A stretch of 43,930 nt of DNA from Synechococcales cyanobacterium GL140_1_metabinner_5_sub. Lineage in GTDB: Bacteria; Cyanobacteriota; Cyanobacteriia; Cyanobacteriales; Chamaesiphonaceae. The position numbers were made by a program, and so were the translations under genes. Below, one piece after another: positions 1 through 8,003 of the stretch (the first letter of the stretch is position 1; each line of letters begins with the position of its first letter). Location: assembly GCA_025359065.1 (NCBI GenBank), contig JANYHM010000029.1:1-43930 (forward strand), written 5' to 3'. A model generated the notes under the pieces. It was given only the letters and a program-made list of their open reading frames with translations, was not told where the DNA came from and did no database searches.

Positions 1-82
1 GTTCTGCCACTTTTCTAATGGAGCTACCATTTTCAACGGCATTGACGATTCTTTCTCTTAAATCTATGGAATATGGCTTCAT
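1..82 (-). CDS. IS630-family transposase, N-terminal fragment (cut by window edge)
   Basis: Reading leftward from an ATG at 82, the frame is open to the window edge and gives 27 residues beginning MKPYSIDLRERIVNAVENG. This is the start of the helix-turn-helix DNA-binding domain of IS630/Tc1-mariner-type transposases, which in cyanobacteria typically open MKPYS-DLR-. An in-frame ATG at 94 is an alternative start, but the GAGGGAAGGA just upstream of the ATG at 82 looks like its ribosome binding site. The rest of the element lies outside the window, so completeness, terminal inverted repeats and the TA target duplication cannot be judged. The family call rests on this short N-terminus only. Confidence 0.6.
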   Translation of the reverse strand, partial: MKPYSIDLRERIVNAVENGSSIRKVAE

Positions 83-172
83 TCCTTCCCTCATCTTGTA
101 ATCTTTACATTGTACCTTATTTACATGCAAACCGCTGTAAGCAAAGCCTTTTCAGCTTAATACTGCAACATT

Positions 173-204
173 TTTGTAACTTAGTTACAAATTTAGGCTA
201 AAAT
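173..204 (+). promoter_or_regulatory. Perfect inverted repeat next to a candidate -10 element
   Basis: TTTGTAAC (173-180), a 3-base spacer and GTTACAAA (184-191) form a perfect 8+8 palindrome. A -10-like TAAAAT follows at 199-204, and the chosen start codon of the AMIN/beta-lactamase gene is at 267. The palindrome would cover the -35 region, as a repressor or activator operator would. The half-sites resemble the NtcA site GTA-N8-TAC, but the spacing here is N7. The role is inferred from position and symmetry only. Confidence 0.4.
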
Positions 205-266
205 AAATGGCCTCTTACCAATTTTTTTTTATTCTTACGCTACTGTTTTTTACTTTTAGGGGACGC

Positions 267-1625
267 ATGCACAAAAATGTTAGCTGGTCATTAGCAGCAG
301 CTTTAGCGAGTACATCGATCTTTGTCGCACCGGCTTATTCGGCGCAATTAATAGACTGGCGCTTTAATACTGAAAGAAACGTCATTGGCTTAATCACCGA
401 TAAAGCAGTAAAGCCCACAGTTTTTTTGCTCAGCAATCCTAACCGGTTAGTTATTGACTTGCCAGGAACTAATAAGAAAGGCTCCACTATCCGCAGTCAA
501 TATGGCGGAGCAGTTAAAGAAATTCGGATTTCAGAAGTGTCAGGCAATGTTACTCGGGCTGTAATTGAGCTAGCACCAGGGTTTGGAGTGTCTGCGCGAA
601 ATATCAAAGTTGCCAGTGATGCTCCAGGTCAGTGGTATATCCGAATGAAGTCGATCGAAAGCGGCATTCCACCAGGACCAGGCGAAACTAAAGAAATCAT
701 TCAGGTACCTACCGAAGGCGCACCAGAGGTACCATTACCACCACCGATCGGCGGGCCATCTACCACCCCATCAACATCTGGTAGACCATTGCCACCTAGT
801 TCAGGCAATGGCAATGTGCTGTCGGTCAACTTACCCAACGGTAAAGAAATTGCACCCCTAAAGTCTCAGTTGCAAAGATTGATAAGCCGTTACAGCGATC
901 TATCACCAGGAATGTTTTTCATTGATGTAGAAACTGGCGACTATGTAAATTTGGGTGGTGATCGGGTATATGCTGCGGCCAGCACTATTAAGCTACCGAT
1001 TTTGATGGCTTTCTTTGAAGCTGTAGATGCGGGTCGTATTAGTCTGGATGAAAAGTTGACGGTGACAAGTGCCGCCATTACTGGTGGTTCTGGCACTTTG
1101 CAGTATTCTCGTGGGGCAAAAATCACCGCGTTAAGCACCGCTACTAGGATGATCACTATTAGTGATAATACCGCCACCAATATGATTGTGAATCGATTGG
1201 GTGGTTTGGCAGCGGTCAATGCTCGCTTCCGCAGTTGGGGCTTAAACAATACCTACATGCAGAATTATTTGGGTGATTTTAAAGGCACCAATAAAACTAG
1301 TGCTGTAGATTTAGTGAAAGCTTCAGCCTTGGTTGCAAAGCGGAAGGTAATGAGCGAAAGCAGTCGGGCTAAAGCTTTAGATATTCTCAATGCCACCGAA
1401 AACACCAAGCTGTTAAAAGCTGGGTTGGGTGATGGTGCACATATTGCCCATAAAACCGGCACGCTTGGGGTTATTTTGGGAGATGCTGGGATCATTGAAA
1501 AGCCTTCTGGCAAGCTGTATTTAGCCGGGGTTTTTGTCCGTCGTCCCTTCAATGATCTACGGGGTCGCTACTTTATTCAGGAAGCATCACGCTTAAGCTA
1601 CAACTACTTCAACAGCAAAGGTTAA
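267..1625 (+). CDS. Exported AMIN-domain protein with class A beta-lactamase-like serine hydrolase domain
   Basis: The predicted product has 452 residues. The start at 267 is preferred over an in-frame ATG at 207 because AGGGGAC lies just upstream and the protein then opens with a signal peptide ending near AYSAQ. Residues about 28-125 look like an AMIN domain, a peptidoglycan/envelope-targeting beta fold. A Pro/Gly/Ser-rich linker follows, then a Beta-lactamase2-type domain from about 210. Catalytic motifs are clear: S239-T-I-K242 (nucleophile Ser and Lys), S299-D-N301 and K396-T-G398. The omega-loop Glu of true class A beta-lactamases (Glu166 in ABL numbering) is not apparent; the region reads FKGTNKTSAVDL. 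A periplasmic penicillin-binding, DD-peptidase-like or structural role is therefore more likely than antibiotic hydrolysis. The substrate is not known. Confidence 0.85.
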   Translation: MHKNVSWSLAAALASTSIFVAPAYSAQLIDWRFNTERNVIGLITDKAVKPTVFLLSNPNRLVIDLPGTNKKGSTIRSQYGGAVKEIRISEVSGNVTRAVIELAPGFGVSARNIKVASDAPGQWYIRMKSIESGIPPGPGETKEIIQVPTEGAPEVPLPPPIGGPSTTPSTSGRPLPPSSGNGNVLSVNLPNGKEIAPLKSQLQRLISRYSDLSPGMFFIDVETGDYVNLGGDRVYAAASTIKLPILMAFFEAVDAGRISLDEKLTVTSAAITGGSGTLQYSRGAKITALSTATRMITISDNTATNMIVNRLGGLAAVNARFRSWGLNNTYMQNYLGDFKGTNKTSAVDLVKASALVAKRKVMSESSRAKALDILNATENTKLLKAGLGDGAHIAHKTGTLGVILGDAGIIEKPSGKLYLAGVFVRRPFNDLRGRYFIQEASRLSYNYFNSKG

Positions 1626-1695
1626 GTCTTTTCAGGAGCGGGCACATTATTGGTCATAATCGAGTCGGTGTGATAAATACACCCCCAATAATCTG

Positions 1696-2301
1696 ATGAA
1701 AAAATTACTTTTTTCTATAGCACTGTCATCTTTGGCAATGACCATGATCGCCAGCAACACCATTGCCCAGCAATCTCCTGCTAGTATAGCTCCAGCACTC
1801 TCCAAGAAACCCCGCCCATTCATTCCTAATCCAGCGATCGATGCACCGGGCTTCCGGCAAATTGTGAAAGAATCTGCCGCTGAACGAGAATCAAAACGCT
1901 TAACAGAAGCAGAGTTTATTAAAGCCATGCAGGAAAAAGGCGTAATTGTTCTAGATGCCCGCAGCACCCGCAACTTCGATCGCCGCCACATTAAAGGCGC
2001 AGTCAACTTGCCATTTACTGAATTCACCGCCCCAGATCTGGCCAAATTGATTCCCAAAAAAGACTCTAAGGTGTTAATTTACTGCAACAACAACTTTGAG
2101 GGTAGCCCCATATCCTTCCAGTCCAAGGCTCCCAGAACAGCTCTCAATTTATCTACCTATGTTTCACTGCGCGGCTACGGTTACACTAATATTTACGAGT
2201 TAGGACCCTTGCTAGAAGTCAGTACCACCAAAATTCCTTTTGTGGGTACCGAATTATCTGCAGCACCCAGCACTTCTAAAAAAATCCCTGCTCCTAACTA
2301 A
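1696..2301 (+). CDS. Exported rhodanese-like domain protein
   Basis: The predicted product has 201 residues. The N-terminus MKKLLFSIALSSLAMTMIAS is a signal peptide, with likely cleavage after an AQ pair near residue 25. A single rhodanese domain covers about residues 70-180, with the typical strands VIVLDARS and HIKGAVNLP and a candidate active-site Cys in IYCNNNF. Rhodaneses of this kind transfer sulfane sulfur or act as phosphatase-like or regulatory folds, so the presence of Cys permits but does not prove catalysis. Only 3 bases separate its stop from queA, so the two are probably co-transcribed, although no functional link with tRNA modification is obvious. No clear Shine-Dalgarno sequence precedes the ATG. 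Confidence 0.8.
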   Translation: MKKLLFSIALSSLAMTMIASNTIAQQSPASIAPALSKKPRPFIPNPAIDAPGFRQIVKESAAERESKRLTEAEFIKAMQEKGVIVLDARSTRNFDRRHIKGAVNLPFTEFTAPDLAKLIPKKDSKVLIYCNNNFEGSPISFQSKAPRTALNLSTYVSLRGYGYTNIYELGPLLEVSTTKIPFVGTELSAAPSTSKKIPAPN

Positions 2302-2304
2302 TCA

Positions 2305-3369
2305 ATGGAATCAGACCGTCTGCTCACCAGCTACCTCTATGATCTGCCCCCAGAATTGATCGCCCAAACTCCAATAGTCCCCAGAGATCACTCCAAGCTT
2401 TTGGTAGTCGAGCCGGTTAATGAATTTGCAAACCCCCACAGCCATCGGCAGTTTTTTGAAATTGCCGATTTGCTGCGATCAGGAGATTTGCTGGTATTTA
2501 ATAACACCAAGGTCATCCCTGCTCGCCTGCATGGTCACAAAGACAGCGGAGCCAAAATAGAAGTGCTGCTGTTGGCAGAACGAGCACCAAATACTTGGTT
2601 GGCTTTGGTTAAACCAGGGCGGAAGATTTTGGTGGGTAGTAAGTTGATTTTTACTGCTGCTGGTTTGCCTAATTTAGTAGCGGAGGTGATCGATCGAGAT
2701 CCCCCTAGTGGTGGCCGAATATTGCACTTTCTGGTACCAGAAAATAGACCACTATTAGAAATTCTTGATAACTATGGTGAAATCCCATTTCCGCCCTATG
2801 TGACTGCCAGCGAAGCGACGGTAGAACAGTACCAAACTGTCTACGCTCAAGATCCGGGTTCTGTAGCAGCACCAACCGCCGGACTACACTTTACGCCAGA
2901 ATTACTACAAACATTGCTCGATCGGGGTATCCAGCAAGCCACTGTCACACTGCATGTGGGAGTTGGCACTTTTCGTCCTGTTACCGTTGAAGATATTACT
3001 CAGCACGAAATGCACAGTGAATGGCTGACTGTTAGCACCGAAACTGTAAAACAAGTCTTAGCTACCAAGGCTCAAGGTGGACGGGTATTTGCAGTGGGTA
3101 CCACCACAGTTCGCTGCCTAGAAACAGCAGCTCAAAATGGAGAAATGCGGCCTTACAGTGGTCATACCAATATCTTTATTTATCCCGGCTACCAATGGCG
3201 CTTAGTGGATGGCCTGATTACCAATTTTCATTTGCCCGGTTCGAGTTTGATGATGTTGGTGGGAGCATTGATTGGACGACAGCGGTTATTGGATCTTTAC
3301 CAGATTGCGATCGCTGAGGGCTATCGATTCTATTCTTTTGGCGATGCCATGTTGATATTGCCTGATTAA
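2305..3369 (+). CDS. queA: S-adenosylmethionine:tRNA ribosyltransferase-isomerase QueA
   Basis: The predicted product has 354 residues, the usual size for the family. QueA transfers and isomerises the ribosyl moiety of SAM onto 7-aminomethyl-7-deazaguanine in tRNA, giving epoxyqueuosine in the wobble position of GUN-anticodon tRNAs. Family signatures are seen in order: the N-terminal YDLPPELIAQTP, GDLLVFNNTKVIPARL, APTAGLHFTPELL, GVGTFRPV, VGTTTVRCLE, ITNFHLPGSSLMMLVGALIG and the C-terminal YSFGDAMLI. It follows the rhodanese gene by 3 bases and converges on menG. Confidence 0.97.
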   Translation: MESDRLLTSYLYDLPPELIAQTPIVPRDHSKLLVVEPVNEFANPHSHRQFFEIADLLRSGDLLVFNNTKVIPARLHGHKDSGAKIEVLLLAERAPNTWLALVKPGRKILVGSKLIFTAAGLPNLVAEVIDRDPPSGGRILHFLVPENRPLLEILDNYGEIPFPPYVTASEATVEQYQTVYAQDPGSVAAPTAGLHFTPELLQTLLDRGIQQATVTLHVGVGTFRPVTVEDITQHEMHSEWLTVSTETVKQVLATKAQGGRVFAVGTTTVRCLETAAQNGEMRPYSGHTNIFIYPGYQWRLVDGLITNFHLPGSSLMMLVGALIGRQRLLDLYQIAIAEGYRFYSFGDAMLILPD

Positions 3370-3444
3370 CTCTGCTTGTAGCAGCAGCAACTCAAAAGCC
3401 AAATTGCGGGAGGCTTTGCAAGAGCGGGGCTTCGTCTAAAGCAC

Positions 3445-4152
3445 CTATTTTTGCAGTACCAAAACTCCCATAATGCCACCGGCGATCGAGTAATGCCGAG
3501 CCACCTCAAAACCAGCATCTCGTCCCAGAGCCACCTGCTCATTGCCTACCGGAAACTGCTCTACGCTGGGCATTAGATACTCATACTCTGTTGTCATATC
3601 ATAACGACGTGCAGTCGGCACCACCACGTTATCTAAATACCAGCACTGAAAGTTAGCAGCCAGCAAATTATTGGGACGATGAAAATCTAAAATGGCCACA
3701 GCAGCTCCCGGCTTCAACACCCTTTTTAGTTCCAATAAACAGCGCGGAATATCCACCACATTCCGTAAACCATAGCCCAAAGTAGCCGCATCAAAAAAGT
3801 TATCAGCAAAAGGCAACTGCAAAGCATCGGCCTCTACCCACTCGATCGCACAGGGTAAATAAATCTTCTCTAGCCGCCTTGCCGCATTTTCTAACTGCGC
3901 CGGAGCAAAGTCGGCACCATAAACCTGACCATTTTTGCCGACTCGCTTGGCTAATAACTGCGCTATGTCTCCGCTGCCACAGCATAAATCCAAACAGCAA
4001 TCCCCCGGCTGAGCACCACTCCAACTGACAGCCATCTGCTTCCAAACCCAATGAATACCCAAGCTTAGGTCGTTATTGAGTCGATCGTAAACAGGGGCAA
4101 TGCGATCGAACAGGTCACGGATATCTCGATCAGAATAGTTGGCAGGAGGCAT
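3445..4152 (-). CDS. menG: Demethylphylloquinone / demethylmenaquinone methyltransferase (UbiE/MenG family)
   Basis: SAM-dependent methyltransferase of the UbiE/COQ5 family, 235 residues from the ATG at 4152. In cyanobacteria this family performs the last methylation of phylloquinone, the photosystem I quinone; some homologs act on plastoquinone-like rings. Visible signatures are LFDRIAPVYDRLNN at the N-terminus, the SAM-binding glycine motif LDLCCGSGDIAQLL, VEADALQLPF, and the UbiE-type DAATLGYGLRNVVD followed by RVLKPGA. A TTG four codons upstream (4164) has an AAGGA at good distance and could be the true start. The gene is on the minus strand between queA and cbiD, with convergent and divergent neighbours, so it is probably transcribed alone. 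Confidence 0.92.
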   Translation of the reverse strand: MPPANYSDRDIRDLFDRIAPVYDRLNNDLSLGIHWVWKQMAVSWSGAQPGDCCLDLCCGSGDIAQLLAKRVGKNGQVYGADFAPAQLENAARRLEKIYLPCAIEWVEADALQLPFADNFFDAATLGYGLRNVVDIPRCLLELKRVLKPGAAVAILDFHRPNNLLAANFQCWYLDNVVVPTARRYDMTTEYEYLMPSVEQFPVGNEQVALGRDAGFEVARHYSIAGGIMGVLVLQK

Positions 4153-4232
4153 ACAGCACCACAAAAAGTTCCTTGTATTCTACCGCGAAGCTCCCTTATC
4201 ATGAGGTGTGATATCGCCCAGGTAATAGGATC

Positions 4233-5303
4233 ATGGCTCAGACTGGATATACTCTGCCGGTGTTTGCCGTAGCTGCGGCTAAAGCAGCGCTATGTTGTGC
4301 CCAAGATCAATCTCACAGTGACTATGTGGTAATAAACTTGTTGCCCACAGAAGCTGAAATTCCGATCGAGCAATGCGCCCGGCTCAACCCCCAATCTGCC
4401 CTAGCGATTACCCGCAGTGATCCTGGTGATAACCTAGACCTGACTCGAAACACTCCAATCTGGGCAAAAGTAGAACTACATCCCCGCAGTAGTGATGGTG
4501 AAGCAATTATCTTAGAAGCTGGTGACGGATTGGGGCGAAGTCTTGAAGGTATCCCAGCAATTTATAGCTATGCCCAGAAACTGTTTGAGGCCAATTTATC
4601 GCCCTTAATTGCTAGTCACCACACAGCCCACATCACGATTATTTTGCCAGAGGGGAAGCAGCTAGCTAGCCGCACATCTAACGCTGCCTTTGGCATTATT
4701 GATGGATTATCTCTCTTGGGCACCAGCGGCATCTCTAAGCCCCTATCTACCGAAGAACATTTAGATAGCCTACGAGAAGTTTTGATCGATCGAGCCACCC
4801 AAACCAAAGACCTAATATTTTGCATCGGCAGCAATGGAATGCAGGTAGCCGACAAAGCAGGTATTGATCCCCAGCAAATCATCCAAACCGGCAACTGGAT
4901 CGGTGCCATGCTGCTAGAAGCCGCTCGTCAGCAAGTAAATTCGGTGTTGCTGTTAGGCTATCAAGGCAAACTGATCAAGCTAGCTGGAGGGATCTTTAAT
5001 ACCTCTAGTCATCTGGCAGACGCTAAACTAGAAATTCTTACTGCCGCCTTTATTCGCGCCGGTGGCGATGCTGCTGGGGCGCAGCAAATTTTGGCAGCCA
5101 AGACTGCCGATGCTGCTCATGGAGTGATTCAAGAGCAAGGCCAAGAGCTGCCGGTCTTTACTGATTTGGTAGAGCGCATTAATACCAAAGCGATCGCCTA
5201 TGTGAGCAAGTACGCCGATCGAGCCATGCTCGTTGATACTGTATTGTTCGATCGACAAGGAAAAATTATTGTGGGCGAGGAAAAACTAATATGTCGATTG
5301 TGA
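4233..5303 (+). CDS. cbiD: Cobalt-precorrin-5B (C1)-methyltransferase CbiD
   Basis: The predicted product has 356 residues. CbiD carries out the SAM-dependent C1 methylation during ring contraction in the early-cobalt (anaerobic-type) cobalamin pathway. The N-terminus GYTLPVFAVAAAKAALCC is the characteristic opening of the family. Other conserved stretches are NLDLTRNTPIWA, EAGDGLGRS, AFGIIDGLSLLGTSGI, CIGSNGM and LLGYQGKLIKLAGGIFNTSSH. Its last 13 bases overlap the start of the cobyrinate diamide synthase gene, so the pair is translationally coupled. No cobalamin riboswitch fits in the 80-base gap upstream. Confidence 0.95.
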   Translation: MAQTGYTLPVFAVAAAKAALCCAQDQSHSDYVVINLLPTEAEIPIEQCARLNPQSALAITRSDPGDNLDLTRNTPIWAKVELHPRSSDGEAIILEAGDGLGRSLEGIPAIYSYAQKLFEANLSPLIASHHTAHITIILPEGKQLASRTSNAAFGIIDGLSLLGTSGISKPLSTEEHLDSLREVLIDRATQTKDLIFCIGSNGMQVADKAGIDPQQIIQTGNWIGAMLLEAARQQVNSVLLLGYQGKLIKLAGGIFNTSSHLADAKLEILTAAFIRAGGDAAGAQQILAAKTADAAHGVIQEQGQELPVFTDLVERINTKAIAYVSKYADRAMLVDTVLFDRQGKIIVGEEKLICRL

Positions 5304-6670
5304 TTGCCGGAGAACGCAGCGGCAGTGGCAAAACCACCGTCACCCTGGCTCTGTTGGCAGCATTGATTGCCAGAGGCGATCGAGTCCAATCTTTCAAGGT
5401 GGGGCCAGACTACATTGACCCGATGTTTCACGCCTACGTTACCGGGCGGCCTTGCTACAACCTTGACCCGGTTTTGACCAGCTTAGAATATTTGCGTCCA
5501 TGCGTCGCCAGACATACCCAGAATGTTGATGTGGCAGTGGTCGAAGGAGTAATGGGCTTATTTGATGGGGCGGTAGATCCACCGGGGGCGGGGAGTACGG
5601 CAGAGGTAGCGCGTCAATTAAAGCTACCAATTTTGTTGGTGGTCAATTGTCAGAGCATGTCTCATTCGATCGCGGCTTTGGTGAAGGGTTTCATGAGTTT
5701 TGATCCAACTTTGCCGATCGCTGGCGTTGTGTTGAATAAAGTGGGTAGCGATCGACATTTAGAGATTCTCACCACTGCTCTGAAATCTATCCATATCCCC
5801 ATTTTGGGAGTCTTTAAGCGCGAAGATGCCATTAGCTTGCCCGACCGACATTTGGGGCTGGTGCCGACTGATGAGTTACCCGAGTTGAAGGAGATAGTCG
5901 ATCGGCTGGCTGTGTTGGGAGAAAAGTGTTTTGACTGGCACATGCTTCAACCCTTATTAATGGCAGGGCAAGAGCGAGTAATTGAGACTATGGCACTTCC
6001 TAAAGTTACTTCGATCGCGGTGGCCAAAGATGCAGCTTTTAGCTTTTATTATGCTGAGAATTTAGAACTATTAGAATCTTTGGGTGCAGAGCTGGTTTAC
6101 TGGAGTCCGTTAAAAGACCAAGTGGTACCCGATACTCAAGGGCTATATTTTGGTGGTGGTTTCCCAGAAATGTTTGCGGCGGAATTGGCTGCTAATGTTG
6201 CTGTTCGGGAGTCGCTGCTGGCTAAAATTCAGGGCGGTACGCCAACTTATGGTGAATGCGGTGGTTTGATGTATCTCACTAAATCTGTGACCGATTTCGC
6301 AGGTTGTAGTTATCCGATGGTGGGTGCTTTGCCAACTACATCAATTATGGGGCACAGATTAACGTTGGGCTATCGTTTGGCGGTGGCGCAGGCTGATACG
6401 CCGTTGGTGACTAGAGGAGAGATTTTGAAAGGTCATGAGTTTCATCGATCGACTTTAACCACTAGCTCTACTAATCCTTTGTTTAGAATGCAGCGCAGTA
6501 CATCGCTGCCTATTAACCCAGAACTCAGCGAAGGCTGGTGTTTACCCCATGTCCATGCTTCTTATCTACATCTACATTGGGGCTGCACTCCACAAATTCC
6601 GCAGCGATTCATTCAAAATTGCGTAAAATCTACATCATCATTTATTCCTGGAGTGTCTTATGTTAAATAA
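5291..6670 (+). CDS. cobB: Cobyrinate a,c-diamide synthase (CobB/CbiA)
   Basis: The predicted product has 459 residues. It amidates the a and c side chains of (hydrogeno)cobyrinic acid with glutamine-derived ammonia and ATP. The N-terminal ATP-binding domain has the P-loop GERSGSGKTT and FKVGPDYIDPMFH, with GVMGLFDG further on. The C-terminal class I glutamine amidotransferase-like domain has the nucleophile C323 in YGECGGLMYL and the His region HVHASYLHLHW. The start overlaps cbiD by 13 bases, with GAGG upstream of the ATG. The length and motifs are complete. The C-terminal tail after HLHW is about 25 residues, as expected. Confidence 0.95.
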   Translation: MSIVIAGERSGSGKTTVTLALLAALIARGDRVQSFKVGPDYIDPMFHAYVTGRPCYNLDPVLTSLEYLRPCVARHTQNVDVAVVEGVMGLFDGAVDPPGAGSTAEVARQLKLPILLVVNCQSMSHSIAALVKGFMSFDPTLPIAGVVLNKVGSDRHLEILTTALKSIHIPILGVFKREDAISLPDRHLGLVPTDELPELKEIVDRLAVLGEKCFDWHMLQPLLMAGQERVIETMALPKVTSIAVAKDAAFSFYYAENLELLESLGAELVYWSPLKDQVVPDTQGLYFGGGFPEMFAAELAANVAVRESLLAKIQGGTPTYGECGGLMYLTKSVTDFAGCSYPMVGALPTTSIMGHRLTLGYRLAVAQADTPLVTRGEILKGHEFHRSTLTTSSTNPLFRMQRSTSLPINPELSEGWCLPHVHASYLHLHWGCTPQIPQRFIQNCVKSTSSFIPGVSYVK

Positions 6671-6817
6671 AGGTAGTATGTCCGTTTACAAGCAAGGACT
6701 TAGGGGTTTTACAGGTTTCATAAAATTTTACATATTTTCAATAACTAACGAGAAAGGTGGATTTCAGACTGCCTTATTGAGCATCGATTGATCAGTCATT
6801 TTTTGTAGAAATGTCTA

Positions 6818-6850
6818 AAAAGCTCTGCCGGCAAAGCTTTTATAGTTTTT
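6818..6850 (+). terminator. Possible intrinsic terminator after cobB
   Basis: AAAAGCTCTG (6818-6827), loop CCGG and CAAAGCTTTT (6832-6841) form a 10-bp stem with one mismatch, followed by ATAGTTTTT. It lies about 150 bases after the cobB stop. Nothing else of note was seen in 6671-6900 apart from a short open frame that I did not accept as a gene. Confidence 0.45.
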
Positions 6851-6900
6851 GCTGAAGACCTGAATCCTTACAAAATTATTGCCTATCTCCAATCTGTGCC

Positions 6901-7137
6901 CTACTGGGCACGATGCACAAATTCGATCTCACTGTCATTTTCCAGACAGTGGGGCATAAATGCTCCCAATCCACCACCTTCCATCAGAACTCCTCCTGCG
7001 GGAAGGTTCCATTCGTCTGCCTCTTCAGTATTTGGTAGGATAATCTTCACTACAGTAGCGGGCACTTTTTGTCCCTTATCCCCCTCAACGGTGACTGTAT
7101 CACCCACTTGTGCTTCTGTTCCGTCATGATATTTCAT
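6901..7137 (-). CDS. Small hypothetical protein, SH3/KOW-like
   Basis: The predicted product has 78 residues and begins MKYHDGTEAQVGDTVTV. The opening resembles a widespread family of small beta-barrel proteins that begin M-Y-DG--V--GD-V and later carry a W-L--GVL-E pattern; here WNLPAGGVLMEGG is seen. Proteins of this kind are often annotated as hypothetical and sometimes sit beside toxins or nucleases as accessory genes. The function is unknown. A GGAGGATTAG stretch just upstream of the ATG supports the start. It is followed on the same strand, further upstream, by a Uma2 gene. Confidence 0.7.
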   Translation of the reverse strand: MKYHDGTEAQVGDTVTVEGDKGQKVPATVVKIILPNTEEADEWNLPAGGVLMEGGGLGAFMPHCLENDSEIEFVHRAQ

Positions 7138-7217
7138 TTGGCTAATCCTCCACTACTTGCATCTTCATAACTAATAGCACCAGGTTGAAGAAATCTACAA
7201 ACTCGACTCTTGGAGCC

Positions 7218-7808
7218 TTATCGAAGTTGAGAGAACTCCACCTCCTCATAGATCAGTGCCAAAGGACAGTGAAAATCCAGACTCACCAACTCCAACGACT
7301 CCTCCCCCGACTCCTCTTCCGGGTAAGCCGTCAACTCCCACTTGCCCTCACTCGTTTTACGATAACAATCCACGCCCACTTTCTCAGCATCAATCAGTAC
7401 ATATTCCTGCAACGTTGGTATGCGCCGATAAAACCGAAACTTATCACCTCGATCAAAAGCAGCAGTACTTGGCGAAAGCACCTCTATAATTAGCTTAGGG
7501 TAACTGATCGCATCCGTAGCCCGTCGATCGCTCTCATCACAGCTCACCACCACATCTGGATAAAAGTAAGGCCCATTTGCTGCAACCTTGACTTTAGCGT
7601 CCGACATTCGTACTTTACATCCTGTGCCTCGCAAACTATTCCGCAGCACACTGGTCAAATTTACTGCAATGTCATTATGGGGCAACGTCCCCCCTGCCAT
7701 CGCATAGACATCACCATTAATGTACTCATGTTTGAATGGCTGCTCAGCCTCCCAGGCTAAATACTCCGCTACAGTCATCAAGGGAATATGTTGGACTTGG
7801 GCAATCAT
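7218..7808 (-). CDS. Uma2-family (DUF820) putative endonuclease
   Basis: The predicted product has 196 residues. Uma2 proteins have a PD-(D/E)XK nuclease-like fold and are greatly expanded in cyanobacteria; their biological role is poorly known. Family signatures are seen: the N-terminal MTVAEYLAWE, KHEYINGDVYAMAGGT, PHNDIAVNL, the acidic YFYPDVVVSCDESD, LIIEVLSPSTAAFDRGDKF, YRRIPTLQEYVLID, and the usual end IYEEVEF. The ATG at 7808 has AGGAG seven bases upstream. A second Uma2 gene lies 2 kb away at 9862-10479. The two differ clearly in sequence, so this is not a recent tandem duplication. Confidence 0.9.
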   Translation of the reverse strand: MIAQVQHIPLMTVAEYLAWEAEQPFKHEYINGDVYAMAGGTLPHNDIAVNLTSVLRNSLRGTGCKVRMSDAKVKVAANGPYFYPDVVVSCDESDRRATDAISYPKLIIEVLSPSTAAFDRGDKFRFYRRIPTLQEYVLIDAEKVGVDCYRKTSEGKWELTAYPEEESGEESLELVSLDFHCPLALIYEEVEFSQLR

Positions 7809-7917
7809 GCAGCATCTCCTATCAGCACTCAGTTCATCTAACTAATTATATTTCCTGTCTCAGCTATCTCAAAATATTTCTTTGTGAAAGCTCGATCGAG
7901 CCGCAACAATATCTTAT

Positions 7918-7956
7918 GACCCTTCTAGGGTCTATTTAGGATGGTGGAGCATCCAC
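7918..7956. repeat. Two small adjacent hairpins
   Basis: GACCCT-TCT-AGGGTC (7918-7932) and GTGGA-GCA-TCCAC (7944-7956) are perfect short stem-loops in the gap between the Uma2 gene and the methyltransferase. Neither is followed by a T-tract on either strand, so a terminator role is doubtful. Nothing else was recognised in 7809-8003. Confidence 0.35.
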
Positions 7957-8003
7957 GGCCAACGCCACACAAATTCTCAAAGAAATCGCGCTTCTCCTAA
8001 ATT

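Noticed and set aside
176-188. NtcA-type site GTA-N8-TAC upstream of the AMIN/beta-lactamase gene
   Set aside because: The spacing is seven, not eight, bases, so it does not meet the NtcA consensus.
4153-4232. Cobalamin riboswitch before cbiD
   Set aside because: The gap is only 80 bases and shows no B12-box-like sequence or extended stem structure.
6678-6791. 38-codon plus-strand frame after cobB containing ITNEKGG, reminiscent of the ParA Walker A start
   Set aside because: It lacks the GKT that completes the motif, is very short and has no partner gene; a chance match or a very decayed remnant cannot be told apart.
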